Made by a program: the position numbers and the translations under genes. A DNA stretch of 64,000 nt. Origin: Mayamaea pseudoterrestris. Its lineage: Eukaryota; Bacillariophyta; Bacillariophyceae; Sellaphorales; Sellaphoraceae. The first letter of the stretch is position 1; each line of letters starts with the position of its first letter. Below are positions 51,670 to 62,479 of the stretch, one piece after another. Below the pieces are notes generated by a model. It saw nothing but the letters and a program-made list of their open reading frames with translations, did not search any database and was not told the origin of the DNA. The stretch lies in NCBI GenBank assembly GCA_027923505.1, contig BROI01000011.1:248001-312000 (forward strand), in the 5' to 3' direction.

Positions 51670-52515
51670 ATGCAGTGTCCAATTTGCTATGACGAAATTC
51701 AGTTTGACGATGATGAAAGTGCCGCAATGGAATCTCGCGTCGAGAAGCAGTCACGTGCAGTTTGCTTGAAGGAATGCAAGCACACGTTTTGCAGCTCCTG
51801 TCTACAGGAACATTGCCATCAGTCAATCATGTCGTTTGGACGTTATGAGTTTATCGCATGTCCCATGAATCCCTTATGCAACTGCTACGTGATGGCGGAT
51901 GAAGTGCGCGACGTACTTTTTCCCGAGCATGAATCAGTGTACCAGCGATATGTTCGATGGAACCAACAAGCCAAGGATCCGACACTGGCGCCTTGTCCGA
52001 CATGTGGTCAACTAGCAAAGGCTCCTGTCTCGAGTGACATGAACGAAAGATTTGTGTCGGCTAATGGAACAATGCTTGCTTTAGATGCAAATCGACGAAG
52101 TTGTCTTGTCGAAACATGTCCTCAAGCAGTCTTTTGTTGCATTCGTGGAAATCTCCACGTGCACCAGACGTGCGGAGAATACATGACCATGCCTTCGATA
52201 CAGTCTTCTGAGCAACAGATTGCCATGTCGAATAAATTGATCGACTCAACCACAAAGCCTTGCTCCCACTGCGGCGTTCGCATTGAAAAATCGTTTGGAT
52301 GCGACTTGATCCTTTGCACGCGTTGCTTCAAGCACTTTTGTTACGATTGTGGGACGCACAAGCAACTGGAACGCATGTTCAAGCATTCGGATGACATGCA
52401 GGTCTGTCGGGGATGCAATCGAATGTACAACAATCATGGACAGTACCGAGATGCTCCGCATTGGAACTCTCGGCGAGCTAAGTGGAAACGAGAGTCGGGC
52501 TGTGTTGTGTCATAA
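51670..52515 (+). CDS. RBR (RING-IBR-RING) ubiquitin ligase-like
   Basis: 281 residues, single exon. RING1: CPIC at 3-6, then CKHTFCSSCLQEHC. An IBR-like zinc block follows (APCPTCGQLAK, SCLVETCPQAVFCCIRGNLH). RING2: CSHCGVRIEKSFGCDLILC, then CFKHFCYDCG, in which the Cys of GCD sits at the place of the catalytic thioester Cys of parkin and HHARI. The usual His-Met after it (GCNHM) reads Asp-Leu-Ile here, and the second RING1 pair is spread out by an acidic insert, so it is a divergent member. It has almost no N- or C-terminal extensions. Confidence 0.82.
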   Translation: MQCPICYDEIQFDDDESAAMESRVEKQSRAVCLKECKHTFCSSCLQEHCHQSIMSFGRYEFIACPMNPLCNCYVMADEVRDVLFPEHESVYQRYVRWNQQAKDPTLAPCPTCGQLAKAPVSSDMNERFVSANGTMLALDANRRSCLVETCPQAVFCCIRGNLHVHQTCGEYMTMPSIQSSEQQIAMSNKLIDSTTKPCSHCGVRIEKSFGCDLILCTRCFKHFCYDCGTHKQLERMFKHSDDMQVCRGCNRMYNNHGQYRDAPHWNSRRAKWKRESGCVVS

Positions 52516-52679
52516 TATTGAGTTACTGTAAAGTATTGTGGCTAGCTGGCCACGAACGTAGTGGAGTGAATCCTGATCTGAACCGTTTACCGTTGTTCAA
52601 TCATGAAATTCTACAAGACATGTTGTTATAGAATTGCTAACAATCAACAGAGATAATTAACGTGTTGCCATAACTTAAA

Positions 52680-55600
52680 CTACTGGCAAATCTCAACATG
52701 CGCCGTCAAGTACTCGCGCGAATCGCTGCCTAGCGGAAAGGTCGAGTAAGATTGCCATGCATTTCGAGGCGAAACTGATTCGTCAAACACGTAGCTTGTG
52801 AGAGAAACAACTCCTGAAGTAAGTGGGAACATGTGAGGGTCGTTTGCCAGAGTTGCAACGGTATCGGCGAGGCAGATACCCAAATCGAGAACCTGGCCAC
52901 CGTCGCTGCCACGGCATTCACCGGCATAGAAAGTATACTCAATCGATGAGCCTGTCGCGGCGTCGGAATTCAAGATAATACTGAACTGATCCGGTGAAAT
53001 TGTTGCGTTACCAATCACCGTTCCAGAGTCTTCATCGCAACCTGAGGCTCCTACAATGACAACGCAGTCATCCACCAAGCCATCTTCAGCTGTATACTCG
53101 ATATTCCATCCCCACACTCCTCGTCCTTTCGTTTGCGTGTAACAGTTGAAGGATGGATCTGAGAAGCAAGTGGATCTACCCGGACAATAGACGTAGGCGT
53201 CTTCACAAGCGGCGTTGCTAGTCGGCTCAAGTGTCGCTCCACTGTTCGAAGTGGGAATAACATCGACTGTTCTTGTTGGAGATGACGTTCCTCTACTGAT
53301 TGAAGTAGTGGTTGGGTTCGGCGTTGGCGATGCCGTCGGAGCCGCTGTTGGAGCAACTGTCGGAGAAAGTGTCGGGCTGGTAGTTGGTGCATCCGTTGGT
53401 GCGTTTGTCGGCTGAGCCGTAGGTATTTTGGTTGGCGAGCCCGTTGGAGTCTTGGAAGGAGCACTTGTGGGATCTGAAGTTGGATTCGCGTCTGATTCTC
53501 CTGATTCAACAAATGGAGGCTGTGTCGATGAGGAGATCGAGGGGCTTCCCGCGGGTGATGGGAGTCCAGGAACTTGGCCACCGTCAACGCATTCGCAGAT
53601 CTCGGCATGTGCAGAGAGGTAGAGAGGCTCGCCAAAGTTTGACAGCTCAAAGATTTGGTATTTTGTACCATCTTGTGTCGTCCAATTGCTACTTGTCTTT
53701 CGTTCTTGATTTTTCGTATCAAAACTGTATTTCGTCTTTGGGTATCGAAGTTCGTTTGCCACAAGAGGATATGTCGAGACGTCGTACGGTGTAGGAGAAG
53801 AACACTCGGCTGAACCTCTCTGATAGGCAGCTCCTCCGTCAGACATTGGACATGTACCAACATACAATTGGAAGGTGGTGCTTGCATACTCGGAACGAAG
53901 GTACCATGTGAACGAGGAGTCTGATATTTCCGCATAGCCCAGAAGAAGAGTTGAATCGGCATCCACGTCACAATTTGGCACATTAGCTAAAATTTGGCAT
54001 TCAAGTGTTTCCGATTCATAGTCTATGGCGGATAAATCAATTGACCAGCCACTTGCATCTGATGAAGCTTCTACTCCGTCAAACTCGTTGAAACATTTTG
54101 ACGCAGTCGCGCCACAGTAAACGAATGCATCAACACAGTTGCCAAGTTCGCCGTAGTTCCCCGTTGTAGGAACTGTAACCGGTTTAGAAGCAGATGGGAT
54201 GTTGGATGATGGGGAAGTGGCGGTGGTCGGACTGTCAACTGGCTGCGATCCTGTTGGAACCTTTGATTCTTCGCCAGACACGGGCGCTGTCGTCGGAGAA
54301 GCTGCGGTGGTCGGACTTAAAACAGGCTGACTCGTAAATGGTGAGTCCGTGATGCTACCACTTGGAAGATTTATTGGCCTGGAACTCTTAGTTGGCGTAA
54401 CAAAACCTGAAGGCGAAGGCTCCATTACGAGAGTGGGAATAACTGATTTGACTCCAGCAGTTGGTGCACCGACTGGTCGCTTGGTTGGTGTTGCATCTAA
54501 AAGTGTCGGAGAGACGGTTACCCCGGACGGTGAATCAAAAACAAATGATGGCTCTGCTGTTGTTGAAGCGGGTGTTAAAGTTTCGCTTCCAGCAGGCGCA
54601 TTGATAGCCGAGGTTGGATGCGATGTCAACCCGACACTTGGAGCTCTTGTACCCATCTTCATGTTGCTTGACGACGGCATAGCTGTCTGCGCTTTCGTAA
54701 CGGGCACTGGTGTGGCCCGAGATAAGCGTGTCGGAGACGAACTTGGACCGTTCGTAGAGCCAACAAAAGATGTGGGTACTTGTGTTCCAGTACTAGGTTT
54801 ATCTGGACTCGCCGATGGTGATGCGGTTGTGGCCGATGGAAGAGTCTGCGTAGGGTTGGTAACGGTTGGGCTTGCCATAACATTTGGGGTGGAAGAAGCC
54901 ATGGTAGGAAGCTTTTGGATGTTCGACGGCATGTTGGTGGCAGCGTTGGTTGTGGGGCTTGTAGGAACACTCGGCAACGTCGGGCTAGAGGGGCTTGGTA
55001 TCGTGGGAAACATTATAGTTGGGCTCTGTGGCACACTAATTGCTGGAGAAGTTGACCCTTCTTCGTCAAAAGCGGGAGTTGGTGCGAGAGTGCTATCATT
55101 TGCAGTTGGTACTGATGGCGAAGACAAAGAGGTTGGCGTCGGCTGGGAAGCGGCAGTCGGGCTTCCAATGTCGGGCATGCCCGTCGTGCCGGAAGGACTG
55201 GTAGTAGGCACTGTGGGAGAGGCGACCGGTGCGATAGAAGTCGCCAATGGAGCCCGAGTGATAGCTACGCTTGGCGCAGATGGTGGGGAAGGCGTATCAG
55301 GTGGTCCTTGTATCAGCGTTGGGATTGCAGTTGCCGTAGAAGGCGACGGTTTTCCGTTTGCAACAGGAGATGCACTTGGACCTGCAAAACTTGGCGGCAG
55401 AGTCGGAAGAGCAGCTGGCTGTAATGTTGAGGTGGGTGTTGCATCAGCGGCAGTTGGTGCAGATGTAACTAATCCCAACGGCTTGGGTGTAACTCCCTGG
55501 ATAAGACTTGGACGAGCGGTGGTGCTCGTAGAAGTGGGAAGTGTAGGCACGCTTGCCGATGGTGACACGGGGGTACTGCCTGTAGGTGCACTCAATGGAG

Positions 55601-58600
55601 GAAGCGATTGTTCGCCAGAAAAGGTCGGCGATGGAGCCGTGATTGCGCCGCTTGGAGGAGAGGGCGATGCGAGTGGCGAGCTCGTTGGCGATCCTTCTCC
55701 TGGGACCGTCGTTACAGATGGTGGAACTCCAATTGGGGCACCCGAAGCCGAAGGGGCAAGTGGGACGTTGCTGCTGCTGGGCGTTGCCGGCATATCCGAG
55801 CACATGCAAATCTGGGCGTGGCCTGACAGGTACACTTGCGTTCCATGGCTCGTCACGTCAAATGTTTGATACGAACCCCAAGGGCTGGTGGTAAATTGCG
55901 TCTGGTTGCCAATATCAAAGCCATAGTTTGTCACTGGGGTGGGTAGAACGCCTGAATCAAGAGGGTAATTTTCAACATCATACGGACTGTAGGCTGTTGA
56001 GCATTGGCCAGTCGTGCTCTCTCCAACGCCGCCGTCGCTCATCAAGCAGCTGCCGACGTAAGTTTGGAAGCTTGTGCTAGACCACCCAGACTTGACAAAG
56101 TAAGTAATGCTTGATTCGGTAATTTCGGCCGTCCCGGCAACAAAGGCACCACTAGCGTTGATATCGCAATTTTGGGCGCCGGCGATCAGTTGGCATACCA
56201 GTGGGCCGTCGGTAAAACTGACGCCCGAAAGGTTGATGCTCCATCCGCTGCTGCTAGCATCCATTGGTGGCTGAACGCTATCAACGCTGTCAAAGCAGAC
56301 GGAAAGCTCTTCACCACAGTAGACAAACGTATCGACACAAACATCCGGAACCATGACAGTTGGAGATGTTTGCATGATGGAAGGCATGCTCGTGACAGCG
56401 GTCGGAACTGGCACTGACACTGTTGGAATACCGTTTGTAGGACTTGACATACTAACCGGAGCAGATGATGGCGTTGTGATGGGTGGCAAAGTCTGTGATC
56501 CGACCGTGGGTGTGTAAGTGTCGAGACCCGATGAAGTTGGTGACAGTGCCGTTGGAACTGCTAGTGAGACGGTTGGAGCGGGCGTCGAAGTTGAGATTGG
56601 CGGCAGAGTTACGATTGTAGGGGTAGCTTGCGAAACAGTTGGTGCCAAAGTGTTGTCAGTTCCAGATGGAATCGGTGGCAAGGTCGCAGTTGTTGGCGTA
56701 ACCTGTGTCAGTGTTGGAGTGGGCGTCGACATTGGGATTGGAGGCAAGCTTTGCGACCCAACGGTAGGAACATTTGTCGTGGTGGTGCCAGCTGGAATCG
56801 GAGGCAAGTTGGATGCGGTGGGAGCGGCCTGCGAAGGTGATGGAACATCAGTTGACGATGATACCGGAGGCAAGGTTTGCGACCCAACGGTAGGAACATT
56901 GGTCGTGATGGTGCCAACTGGAATTGGAGGCAAGGTGGATGCGGTGGGAGCGGCCTGCGAAGGTGATGGAACATTGGTTGATGGTGAGACTGGTGGCAAA
57001 GTCTGTTGTCCAACTGTCGGATTATTAGTTGCAACAGTTCCCGATGAAATCGGCGGCAAGGTCAAAGTAGTTGGAGTGCTTGGTGACGATGCGATCGGAG
57101 GCAACGTTTGTGCTCCGGTTGAGGGGTTGCTTGTTGTGGTTGTACCCGATGGAATGGGCGGAAGCGACTGCAATGTTGGCGTCGGCAAGATGGTATCGAC
57201 CGTTGACGGAATCGGCGGCACAGTAGCAAACGTCGGCAAGAGAGTGCCAGGAATACTGTTTGACGGTACTGGTGTAACTTGCTGGACAGAAGGAGGTGTT
57301 GACGTGTTCGTTGTTGGGCCAGTTGGTTTAAATGTTGTCACGGTCACTGGTGGACCCATCACGGTAGGCGACCCCATTGCAGGAGTCGGATTCATTGATT
57401 CAGTAGTTGCTACTGGTGCGAGCGTCAATGACCCTGGCGCCGCTGTAGGAAAGTCACCACTGCCGCTATTACCAAAGCAAACTTGGGCATGCGCACTTAA
57501 ATACACGGGCGATCCGTGGCCAGATAGTGCAAGTGTTTCATAGGTCGGTCCCCAAAGCGCAGCCTGCGTGTACTGGCCTTGGTTGGTAACGTCAAAGACA
57601 AAGTTATTTGTTGGCGTCGACAGGTCTCCGCTAAACAATGGATACAAGGAAACATCGTAAGGATTGTAATTGTCGGAACATTCGCCACCCGTTTGCTCGC
57701 CATAGCCGCTGTCGCTCATCAAACAGTTTCCGGCGTAAACATGAAAGGAAGTGCTCGTCGAAGGTGTTTTTGTAGTAAAGGAAACACTCAAGTCGGTAAT
57801 GTCAACGCTACCCACTACAGTGGCAGTAGCAACGTTGCATTGGTCCGCTCCCGAAAGTAGCTGACATGTCAATGGCCCGCTAGTTTCAAAGTTGTAGTCC
57901 GTAAGGTTGATGCTCCAGCCGTTACCAGACACCATGGCACCTGGAGGAGGCGCAATGCTAGCAACACTATCGAAACAGACGGAGATTGTTTCACCGCAGT
58001 AGGCAAAGGCATCGACGCAGCCTAAAGTGTTTGGCAGTGTTGGAGACGGCGTGGAAAGAGTTGGAAAGCTTTGACCAAGGGTGGGCATCATGGTCCCTGA
58101 TCCAGAAGGAGCGACGAGATCCAAAGTTGGTACTGCCGTCACTGTACCTGGCGGCACAGTCGTGGTTGGACCGAAAGGTGAAGGCGCAAGAAAGTCAATC
58201 GTTGGCATACCAGTCGTCATTGTGGGATTAGCAGGTGTTGGACCCGTTGCTCCTGGAAGGGTAGTTGGACTGGCTGGAATCAAAGCTAGTGTTGGTGCCG
58301 GTGTGGAAATGACAGTAGTTGGCGGCTGTGGAATTAGTGGTGTGGGAGCTGCCGGCGTGGTTGCACCTGGACTGGGTGCAACAAAGTCAAAGGATGGCAT
58401 GTTTGTTCCTGGCGTACCTTGGTCGACAAACGCTGGAGTTGGCACAATGGTGTCAACGGAAGGTGCAGGCTGCACCGTGTCAACACCGGCAGGAGGAATT
58501 GGTTGATCAAGCGTTGGTGCTGGAGCATCAGTTGCAAAGTCTGGAAACGGCGGGCTGCTTGCAGGATTGAACGTCCACTCGTAGGGAGGCATGGTCAATG

Positions 58601-60416
58601 AGGTTGGAGGCGTGGCAACGGGCGTTGGTTCTCCTGCAACTGGAACTGGGGGTGAGGTTGTAACGACAGTTGATTCGGTTGGAACTGGAGTCGAAATGAC
58701 TTCTCCAAGCGTTGGCACTGGCGTCGCCGCTGGATTTGAGCCAATCACTCCTGGTGTTGGCACTGGCATCGCCACTGGGGTCGAAATGACTTCTCCTAGT
58801 GTTGGCACTGGCGTCGCCACTGGTGTAGATCCAACCACTCCTGGTGTCGGAACCGGCGTCGCCACTGGCGTCGCGACTGGATTTGAGCCAGTCACACCTG
58901 GTGTTGGAACTGGATTTGTTCCAATCATTCCTGGCGTTGGACTCGCCGAAGTCGTCGTCACGGGCGGCGGCGACGCAACAGCACTTGTCGTACAAACCTG
59001 CGCCTGCGCACTAACGTAGACTGGCTGTCCATGACTCGACACGGTCAACGTTTGATAGGTTGGTCCCCAAACGGCTCCTTGCGTGTACTGCAACTGGTTG
59101 GTCACGTCGAACGAAAAGTCGCCCGACAGGGGCGATGTTTCAAAGGTCGTTCCCGTCGATAGTGGATACAATTCGACTTGATACGGCACTGGATTGCTCG
59201 TGAGACACGGCGGCTGTCCACTCTGCATGCCGACGCCGCCGTCGCTGTAGGGGCAGTTGCCAATGTACGTGTGAAACGAACTAGCCGTGGCGCCGCTAAA
59301 GAGCGAGTACGTGACGCTGACATCCGTCAGTAGCACGCTTCCGACAACAATGCCGGAGTCGGGGTTGCAGTTTGTCGCGCCGCTGATCAAGTCGCACGTT
59401 AGCGGAGCAGCGTTTAAATCCAAACCAGTCACATCCATGCTCCAGCCGTCACTAGTCATACTGTCAGTATTGTCACTGCCATTCAATCCAAAGCACTGAC
59501 TCATGACTCCAGAGCGGCAGTAGGCAAAGGCGCCGAGGCAGTTGCTACCAGCTGGAGTCGGCGTTTCATTACCAGAGTCAACGGGAAAGGGCGTGGGAAG
59601 CTGCACTCCAAAGACGCTTGGTGTTGGAGCTGGAGTCATGACGGAAGTCATGGTTGGTGCGGGCGTCAAAACAGTCGCCATGGTTGGTGAAGGCGTCGTG
59701 ACAGGATTCGTCGTGGTGGGAGCAGGCGCGCCGCCTCCAATGAGTCCCGGAGTAGGAGCGGGCGATGTCAAGCCGGTACCAATGGTTGGCGCAAACGTAT
59801 CGATCGGCGGCGGAATTGTTCCTACAATGCCGGGTGTCGGGGCTGGTGATGTGACTGCAGCACCAATCGTTGGTGGAGGCGTCATGACGGTTGCCATGGT
59901 GGGAGGAGAAGTGACCAAGGTTGGCTGCGGAACGCTTCCAACGACTCCTGGTGTTGGAGCAGGCGAAGTCAAGACGTTTCCAAGAGTAGGAGCAGGTGTC
60001 GCCATGACGGTACCGAAAGTTGGAGCAGGCGTTCCTACCGCAACATTACCAAGCGTCGGAGCCGCCGTTGCTCCAACACCAACGTTTCCCAGAGTCGGCG
60101 CCGGTGTAGCTCCTTCTTGCGCAAAGCCTGGCGATGGCGCCGCAGTATCCGTCGTCGTCATACTAAAGGACAAGGTGACGCCTTCCAACCGCGCCAGTAG
60201 CGCATCGTCGTCCAACAAGTCGTCATTGTGTAAGTCCGTGGAAGGTGAGCGCTCCTGCTGCTGCACGTTGCGGCGGCGGCGGTGGCGATACAACTGCTCC
60301 AAGTCAGTTTCGGTAGTCGATTCAGTTGCAATATCACTTGCAGTACTAGCAGTAGTTACTGCAGTTGCTTCGCCGAGCAGGCAGTAGAGCAAGACTTGTA
60401 GCTTCAAGAGTTTCAT
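52680..60416 (-). CDS. Giant mucin-like secreted protein with five Cys modules
   Basis: One exon of 7.7 kb, 2578 residues. The frame extends to 60635, but the ATG at 60416 opens onto a signal peptide (MKLLKLQVLLYCLLGEATA). Five modules of ~170-185 residues share the layout C-D-AF/YVYC...C...GWSI...L.C.L..G...C...G...Y.G.C..SDGG...C...Y.L..YPL...F/YD...SAHAxIC; they lie near 58985-59541, 57475-58020, 55795-56345, 53587-54140 and 52683-53210. Long Pro/Thr/Ser/Val linkers (PAPTLGNV, PTPGVVGS, LPPISSGT types) separate them, apt for O-glycosylation. No membrane anchor at the end. Likely an extracellular mucilage, adhesion or wall protein; the module family is not one I can name. Confidence 0.85.
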   Translation of the reverse strand: MKLLKLQVLLYCLLGEATAVTTASTASDIATESTTETDLEQLYRHRRRRNVQQQERSPSTDLHNDDLLDDDALLARLEGVTLSFSMTTTDTAAPSPGFAQEGATPAPTLGNVGVGATAAPTLGNVAVGTPAPTFGTVMATPAPTLGNVLTSPAPTPGVVGSVPQPTLVTSPPTMATVMTPPPTIGAAVTSPAPTPGIVGTIPPPIDTFAPTIGTGLTSPAPTPGLIGGGAPAPTTTNPVTTPSPTMATVLTPAPTMTSVMTPAPTPSVFGVQLPTPFPVDSGNETPTPAGSNCLGAFAYCRSGVMSQCFGLNGSDNTDSMTSDGWSMDVTGLDLNAAPLTCDLISGATNCNPDSGIVVGSVLLTDVSVTYSLFSGATASSFHTYIGNCPYSDGGVGMQSGQPPCLTSNPVPYQVELYPLSTGTTFETSPLSGDFSFDVTNQLQYTQGAVWGPTYQTLTVSSHGQPVYVSAQAQVCTTSAVASPPPVTTTSASPTPGMIGTNPVPTPGVTGSNPVATPVATPVPTPGVVGSTPVATPVPTLGEVISTPVAMPVPTPGVIGSNPAATPVPTLGEVISTPVPTESTVVTTSPPVPVAGEPTPVATPPTSLTMPPYEWTFNPASSPPFPDFATDAPAPTLDQPIPPAGVDTVQPAPSVDTIVPTPAFVDQGTPGTNMPSFDFVAPSPGATTPAAPTPLIPQPPTTVISTPAPTLALIPASPTTLPGATGPTPANPTMTTGMPTIDFLAPSPFGPTTTVPPGTVTAVPTLDLVAPSGSGTMMPTLGQSFPTLSTPSPTLPNTLGCVDAFAYCGETISVCFDSVASIAPPPGAMVSGNGWSINLTDYNFETSGPLTCQLLSGADQCNVATATVVGSVDITDLSVSFTTKTPSTSTSFHVYAGNCLMSDSGYGEQTGGECSDNYNPYDVSLYPLFSGDLSTPTNNFVFDVTNQGQYTQAALWGPTYETLALSGHGSPVYLSAHAQVCFGNSGSGDFPTAAPGSLTLAPVATTESMNPTPAMGSPTVMGPPVTVTTFKPTGPTTNTSTPPSVQQVTPVPSNSIPGTLLPTFATVPPIPSTVDTILPTPTLQSLPPIPSGTTTTSNPSTGAQTLPPIASSPSTPTTLTLPPISSGTVATNNPTVGQQTLPPVSPSTNVPSPSQAAPTASTLPPIPVGTITTNVPTVGSQTLPPVSSSTDVPSPSQAAPTASNLPPIPAGTTTTNVPTVGSQSLPPIPMSTPTPTLTQVTPTTATLPPIPSGTDNTLAPTVSQATPTIVTLPPISTSTPAPTVSLAVPTALSPTSSGLDTYTPTVGSQTLPPITTPSSAPVSMSSPTNGIPTVSVPVPTAVTSMPSIMQTSPTVMVPDVCVDTFVYCGEELSVCFDSVDSVQPPMDASSSGWSINLSGVSFTDGPLVCQLIAGAQNCDINASGAFVAGTAEITESSITYFVKSGWSSTSFQTYVGSCLMSDGGVGESTTGQCSTAYSPYDVENYPLDSGVLPTPVTNYGFDIGNQTQFTTSPWGSYQTFDVTSHGTQVYLSGHAQICMCSDMPATPSSSNVPLAPSASGAPIGVPPSVTTVPGEGSPTSSPLASPSPPSGAITAPSPTFSGEQSLPPLSAPTGSTPVSPSASVPTLPTSTSTTARPSLIQGVTPKPLGLVTSAPTAADATPTSTLQPAALPTLPPSFAGPSASPVANGKPSPSTATAIPTLIQGPPDTPSPPSAPSVAITRAPLATSIAPVASPTVPTTSPSGTTGMPDIGSPTAASQPTPTSLSSPSVPTANDSTLAPTPAFDEEGSTSPAISVPQSPTIMFPTIPSPSSPTLPSVPTSPTTNAATNMPSNIQKLPTMASSTPNVMASPTVTNPTQTLPSATTASPSASPDKPSTGTQVPTSFVGSTNGPSSSPTRLSRATPVPVTKAQTAMPSSSNMKMGTRAPSVGLTSHPTSAINAPAGSETLTPASTTAEPSFVFDSPSGVTVSPTLLDATPTKRPVGAPTAGVKSVIPTLVMEPSPSGFVTPTKSSRPINLPSGSITDSPFTSQPVLSPTTAASPTTAPVSGEESKVPTGSQPVDSPTTATSPSSNIPSASKPVTVPTTGNYGELGNCVDAFVYCGATASKCFNEFDGVEASSDASGWSIDLSAIDYESETLECQILANVPNCDVDADSTLLLGYAEISDSSFTWYLRSEYASTTFQLYVGTCPMSDGGAAYQRGSAECSSPTPYDVSTYPLVANELRYPKTKYSFDTKNQERKTSSNWTTQDGTKYQIFELSNFGEPLYLSAHAEICECVDGGQVPGLPSPAGSPSISSSTQPPFVESGESDANPTSDPTSAPSKTPTGSPTKIPTAQPTNAPTDAPTTSPTLSPTVAPTAAPTASPTPNPTTTSISRGTSSPTRTVDVIPTSNSGATLEPTSNAACEDAYVYCPGRSTCFSDPSFNCYTQTKGRGVWGWNIEYTAEDGLVDDCVVIVGASGCDEDSGTVIGNATISPDQFSIILNSDAATGSSIEYTFYAGECRGSDGGQVLDLGICLADTVATLANDPHMFPLTSGVVSLTSYVFDESVSPRNAWQSYSTFPLGSDSREYLTAHVEICQ

Positions 60417-61066
60417 GGTGCTGCGACGAGAGATGGAAAAAGTAGTAGTACTTGAGTGTTGGTCTCGTTGCTTTAAAACTCTAGAGTCGACCTTTAATAA
60501 CGCTGGATGACGACAGGTAGAGAGTAGAGGTCTGTGTTTGTTTGTAGCAATGGAGGAGTGAGCGATGGCCACAAGAAAAGGTGCGAATGATGTTGTGATG
60601 AGGGGTTTTTCAAACAACAAACCTGCGAGTTTCAAACGGTATGAGCATTGTATACAGCGTCGAAGATATGGATGTCAAAATACTTAAGCTCATGCGAGCC
60701 TGCATGGCTCCCGTTCATCGGACCGACGCGCCGGGCGAATTTAATGACGTCAGCTATCGTTCACGCTACGACATGCATCTCACATGCGCTGAACTTGTGT
60801 GAAATGCTCAAGACTATATACGTAGTTTTTACCATCTAGTCTACTCCAATTACTGACAACAAGAATTAAATTGCTGACCGTCAAAACATATCATTACATC
60901 CAGAGTATTATTCGTCAGCAAGTTCAGTCGTTGCGCGGAACTGGCGCCGCAACGTTCGCCGCAATTTGGACTGATGATTGGCCAAATAATTGGCCATCAT
61001 CCATGCTATTCGTTGACTCTGCTCAAAACTTGACAGCAATTCTCTCTCCATCATCATCATCTCCTC
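60417..61066. other. Intergenic, 650 bp
   Basis: Promoter side of the giant secreted protein and 3' side of the glycosyltransferase. Nothing recognised. Confidence 0.35.
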
Positions 61067-62479
61067 TCACACAACACTATGATTACTGAAAAGAGTCGCG
61101 TTTGGCGGACACTGGTAGTAAATTAGCGAGTAAAGCCGCTTCATTTGTTCATCCCTCACGTAGTGAAAGGAAATGCTGTAGGGCGACGAATGGTTCTTGC
61201 CTTCCACCACTGGTGGAATCGAGTAACGCTTCACCCAAAACTTTCTCGCACTCGAATAGTCGTAGTGATAGTTTGGCGCAAAGTGCATGTACCGCTCACT
61301 GCCATGTTCGTCGCGTGTGTCGTACGCCAAGACATTGTACACCCGCAATATGGCTGCCACGTTCACATCCTCCTCCGCCGTCCGTTTATCCACCAAATGA
61401 ACCGGCAAGCCTTCCACCACAAGTATCTTGAGCGCCGCCTTGTTGAGCGTGTAGCCGGGACCGCCAGTGTTGTAAATGGACGCCATGTTGCCTCCTCGCG
61501 CAAAGCGCTTTCCCAAATACAGTGGTACTTGCATTTCCTGTGGCTCCGTCGAAACAAAATAACCTCCATTCTGCGCCGCCTGTATTTCGTCACTCTCCAA
61601 ATAGCGCCGCATGTTTTCCACCAGCAAATACATGTCGTCGCCACCCAAATGAAAAAAGTCGAAATCTTGAAAATAGTGGTCGTAGACGTAGGCCCAAATG
61701 CTGCGCACCTTTTGCCACATGTTGCCGTAGTCCTCGGGGCCCTGGTGCAGCAAGTCGACGGCGTCAATCGATGTGTCGGTGGCGTCGGATGTGGCGAAAA
61801 AGCCGTCGCACTTTTGACTGTGTGTGTAAGATAACGAGTGTCAGAGTGTTAGAGCTTTAGATTGTTTGTAAAAGAACAACGCAAATACAATCAGTTTACA
61901 TATATCATGTCAACAAACAACATACCCCCACGTTTCTCGAATCAACTTGATTCGTTTATGATTCTGCATGGACGTGTACACGATGCACAGGATTTTTTGT
62001 CGCGGCACGTCGCTATTGCTTCGCATCGAGAGACCATTGTCACTATAGTTGGTGTCAATTAGTATGCGCTCCTTGAGTATTTTATAGTCGTCATCTTGAT
62101 TCCTACATTCATTCGCTATATAGTCGAGCGACATGGATCGTTGCGGAAAATGTTGGCGCAGAAACGCGACGTTGTGCACGTAGTTTGGCGCGCCCCACTC
62201 GTCGAGGGCACCCATGTGCGGGTGGTGCGAGTAGTTACCGGCGACGTGAACGTAGGTAATATTGGTCAAATTGGCTTGCCGAATAATCTCCAAACATTCC
62301 GGACGAAGCGCCATGAAAGGTGGTCGCGTAACATTTCTAATGCCTGCATGATCATTTTTGTCAACGAGTCCGAGCATTTTCAACGTCTTGCCGTATTTTC
62401 CTTCGCGAATCAAGCCGAGACTGACAAAGACTACAGTCACCAGCAGCAGCTGGTTTCGTTTCGCCTGTAGTAGCGACAT
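61067..62479 (-). CDS. C1GALT-like beta-1,3-galactosyltransferase (GT31)
   Basis: Exons 61926-62479 and 61067-61817 (108-bp intron, phase 2) give 434 residues. A short cytosolic N-terminus precedes one membrane span (NQLLLVTVVFVSLGLI), the type II Golgi topology. The catalytic part holds KILCIVYTSMQNHKRI, RETWGQKCDGFFATSD across the intron, DFDFFHLGGDDMYLLVENMR (the DxD metal site) and GGPGYTLNKAALKIL, then EEDVNVAAIL. These are the landmarks of core-1 synthase-like GT31 enzymes that add galactose to O-linked GalNAc in animals. The acceptor in diatoms is not known; neighbouring mucin-like proteins would be possible substrates. Confidence 0.88.

Noticed and set aside
54349-55869. Long plus-strand frame rich in Gly/Val (506 codons), with similar ones at 56518-57543 and 59542-60387
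   Set aside because: These mirror the Pro/Thr/Ser linkers of the giant minus-strand protein. The codon pattern is set by the antisense repeats, and the minus frame has the signal peptide and Cys modules.
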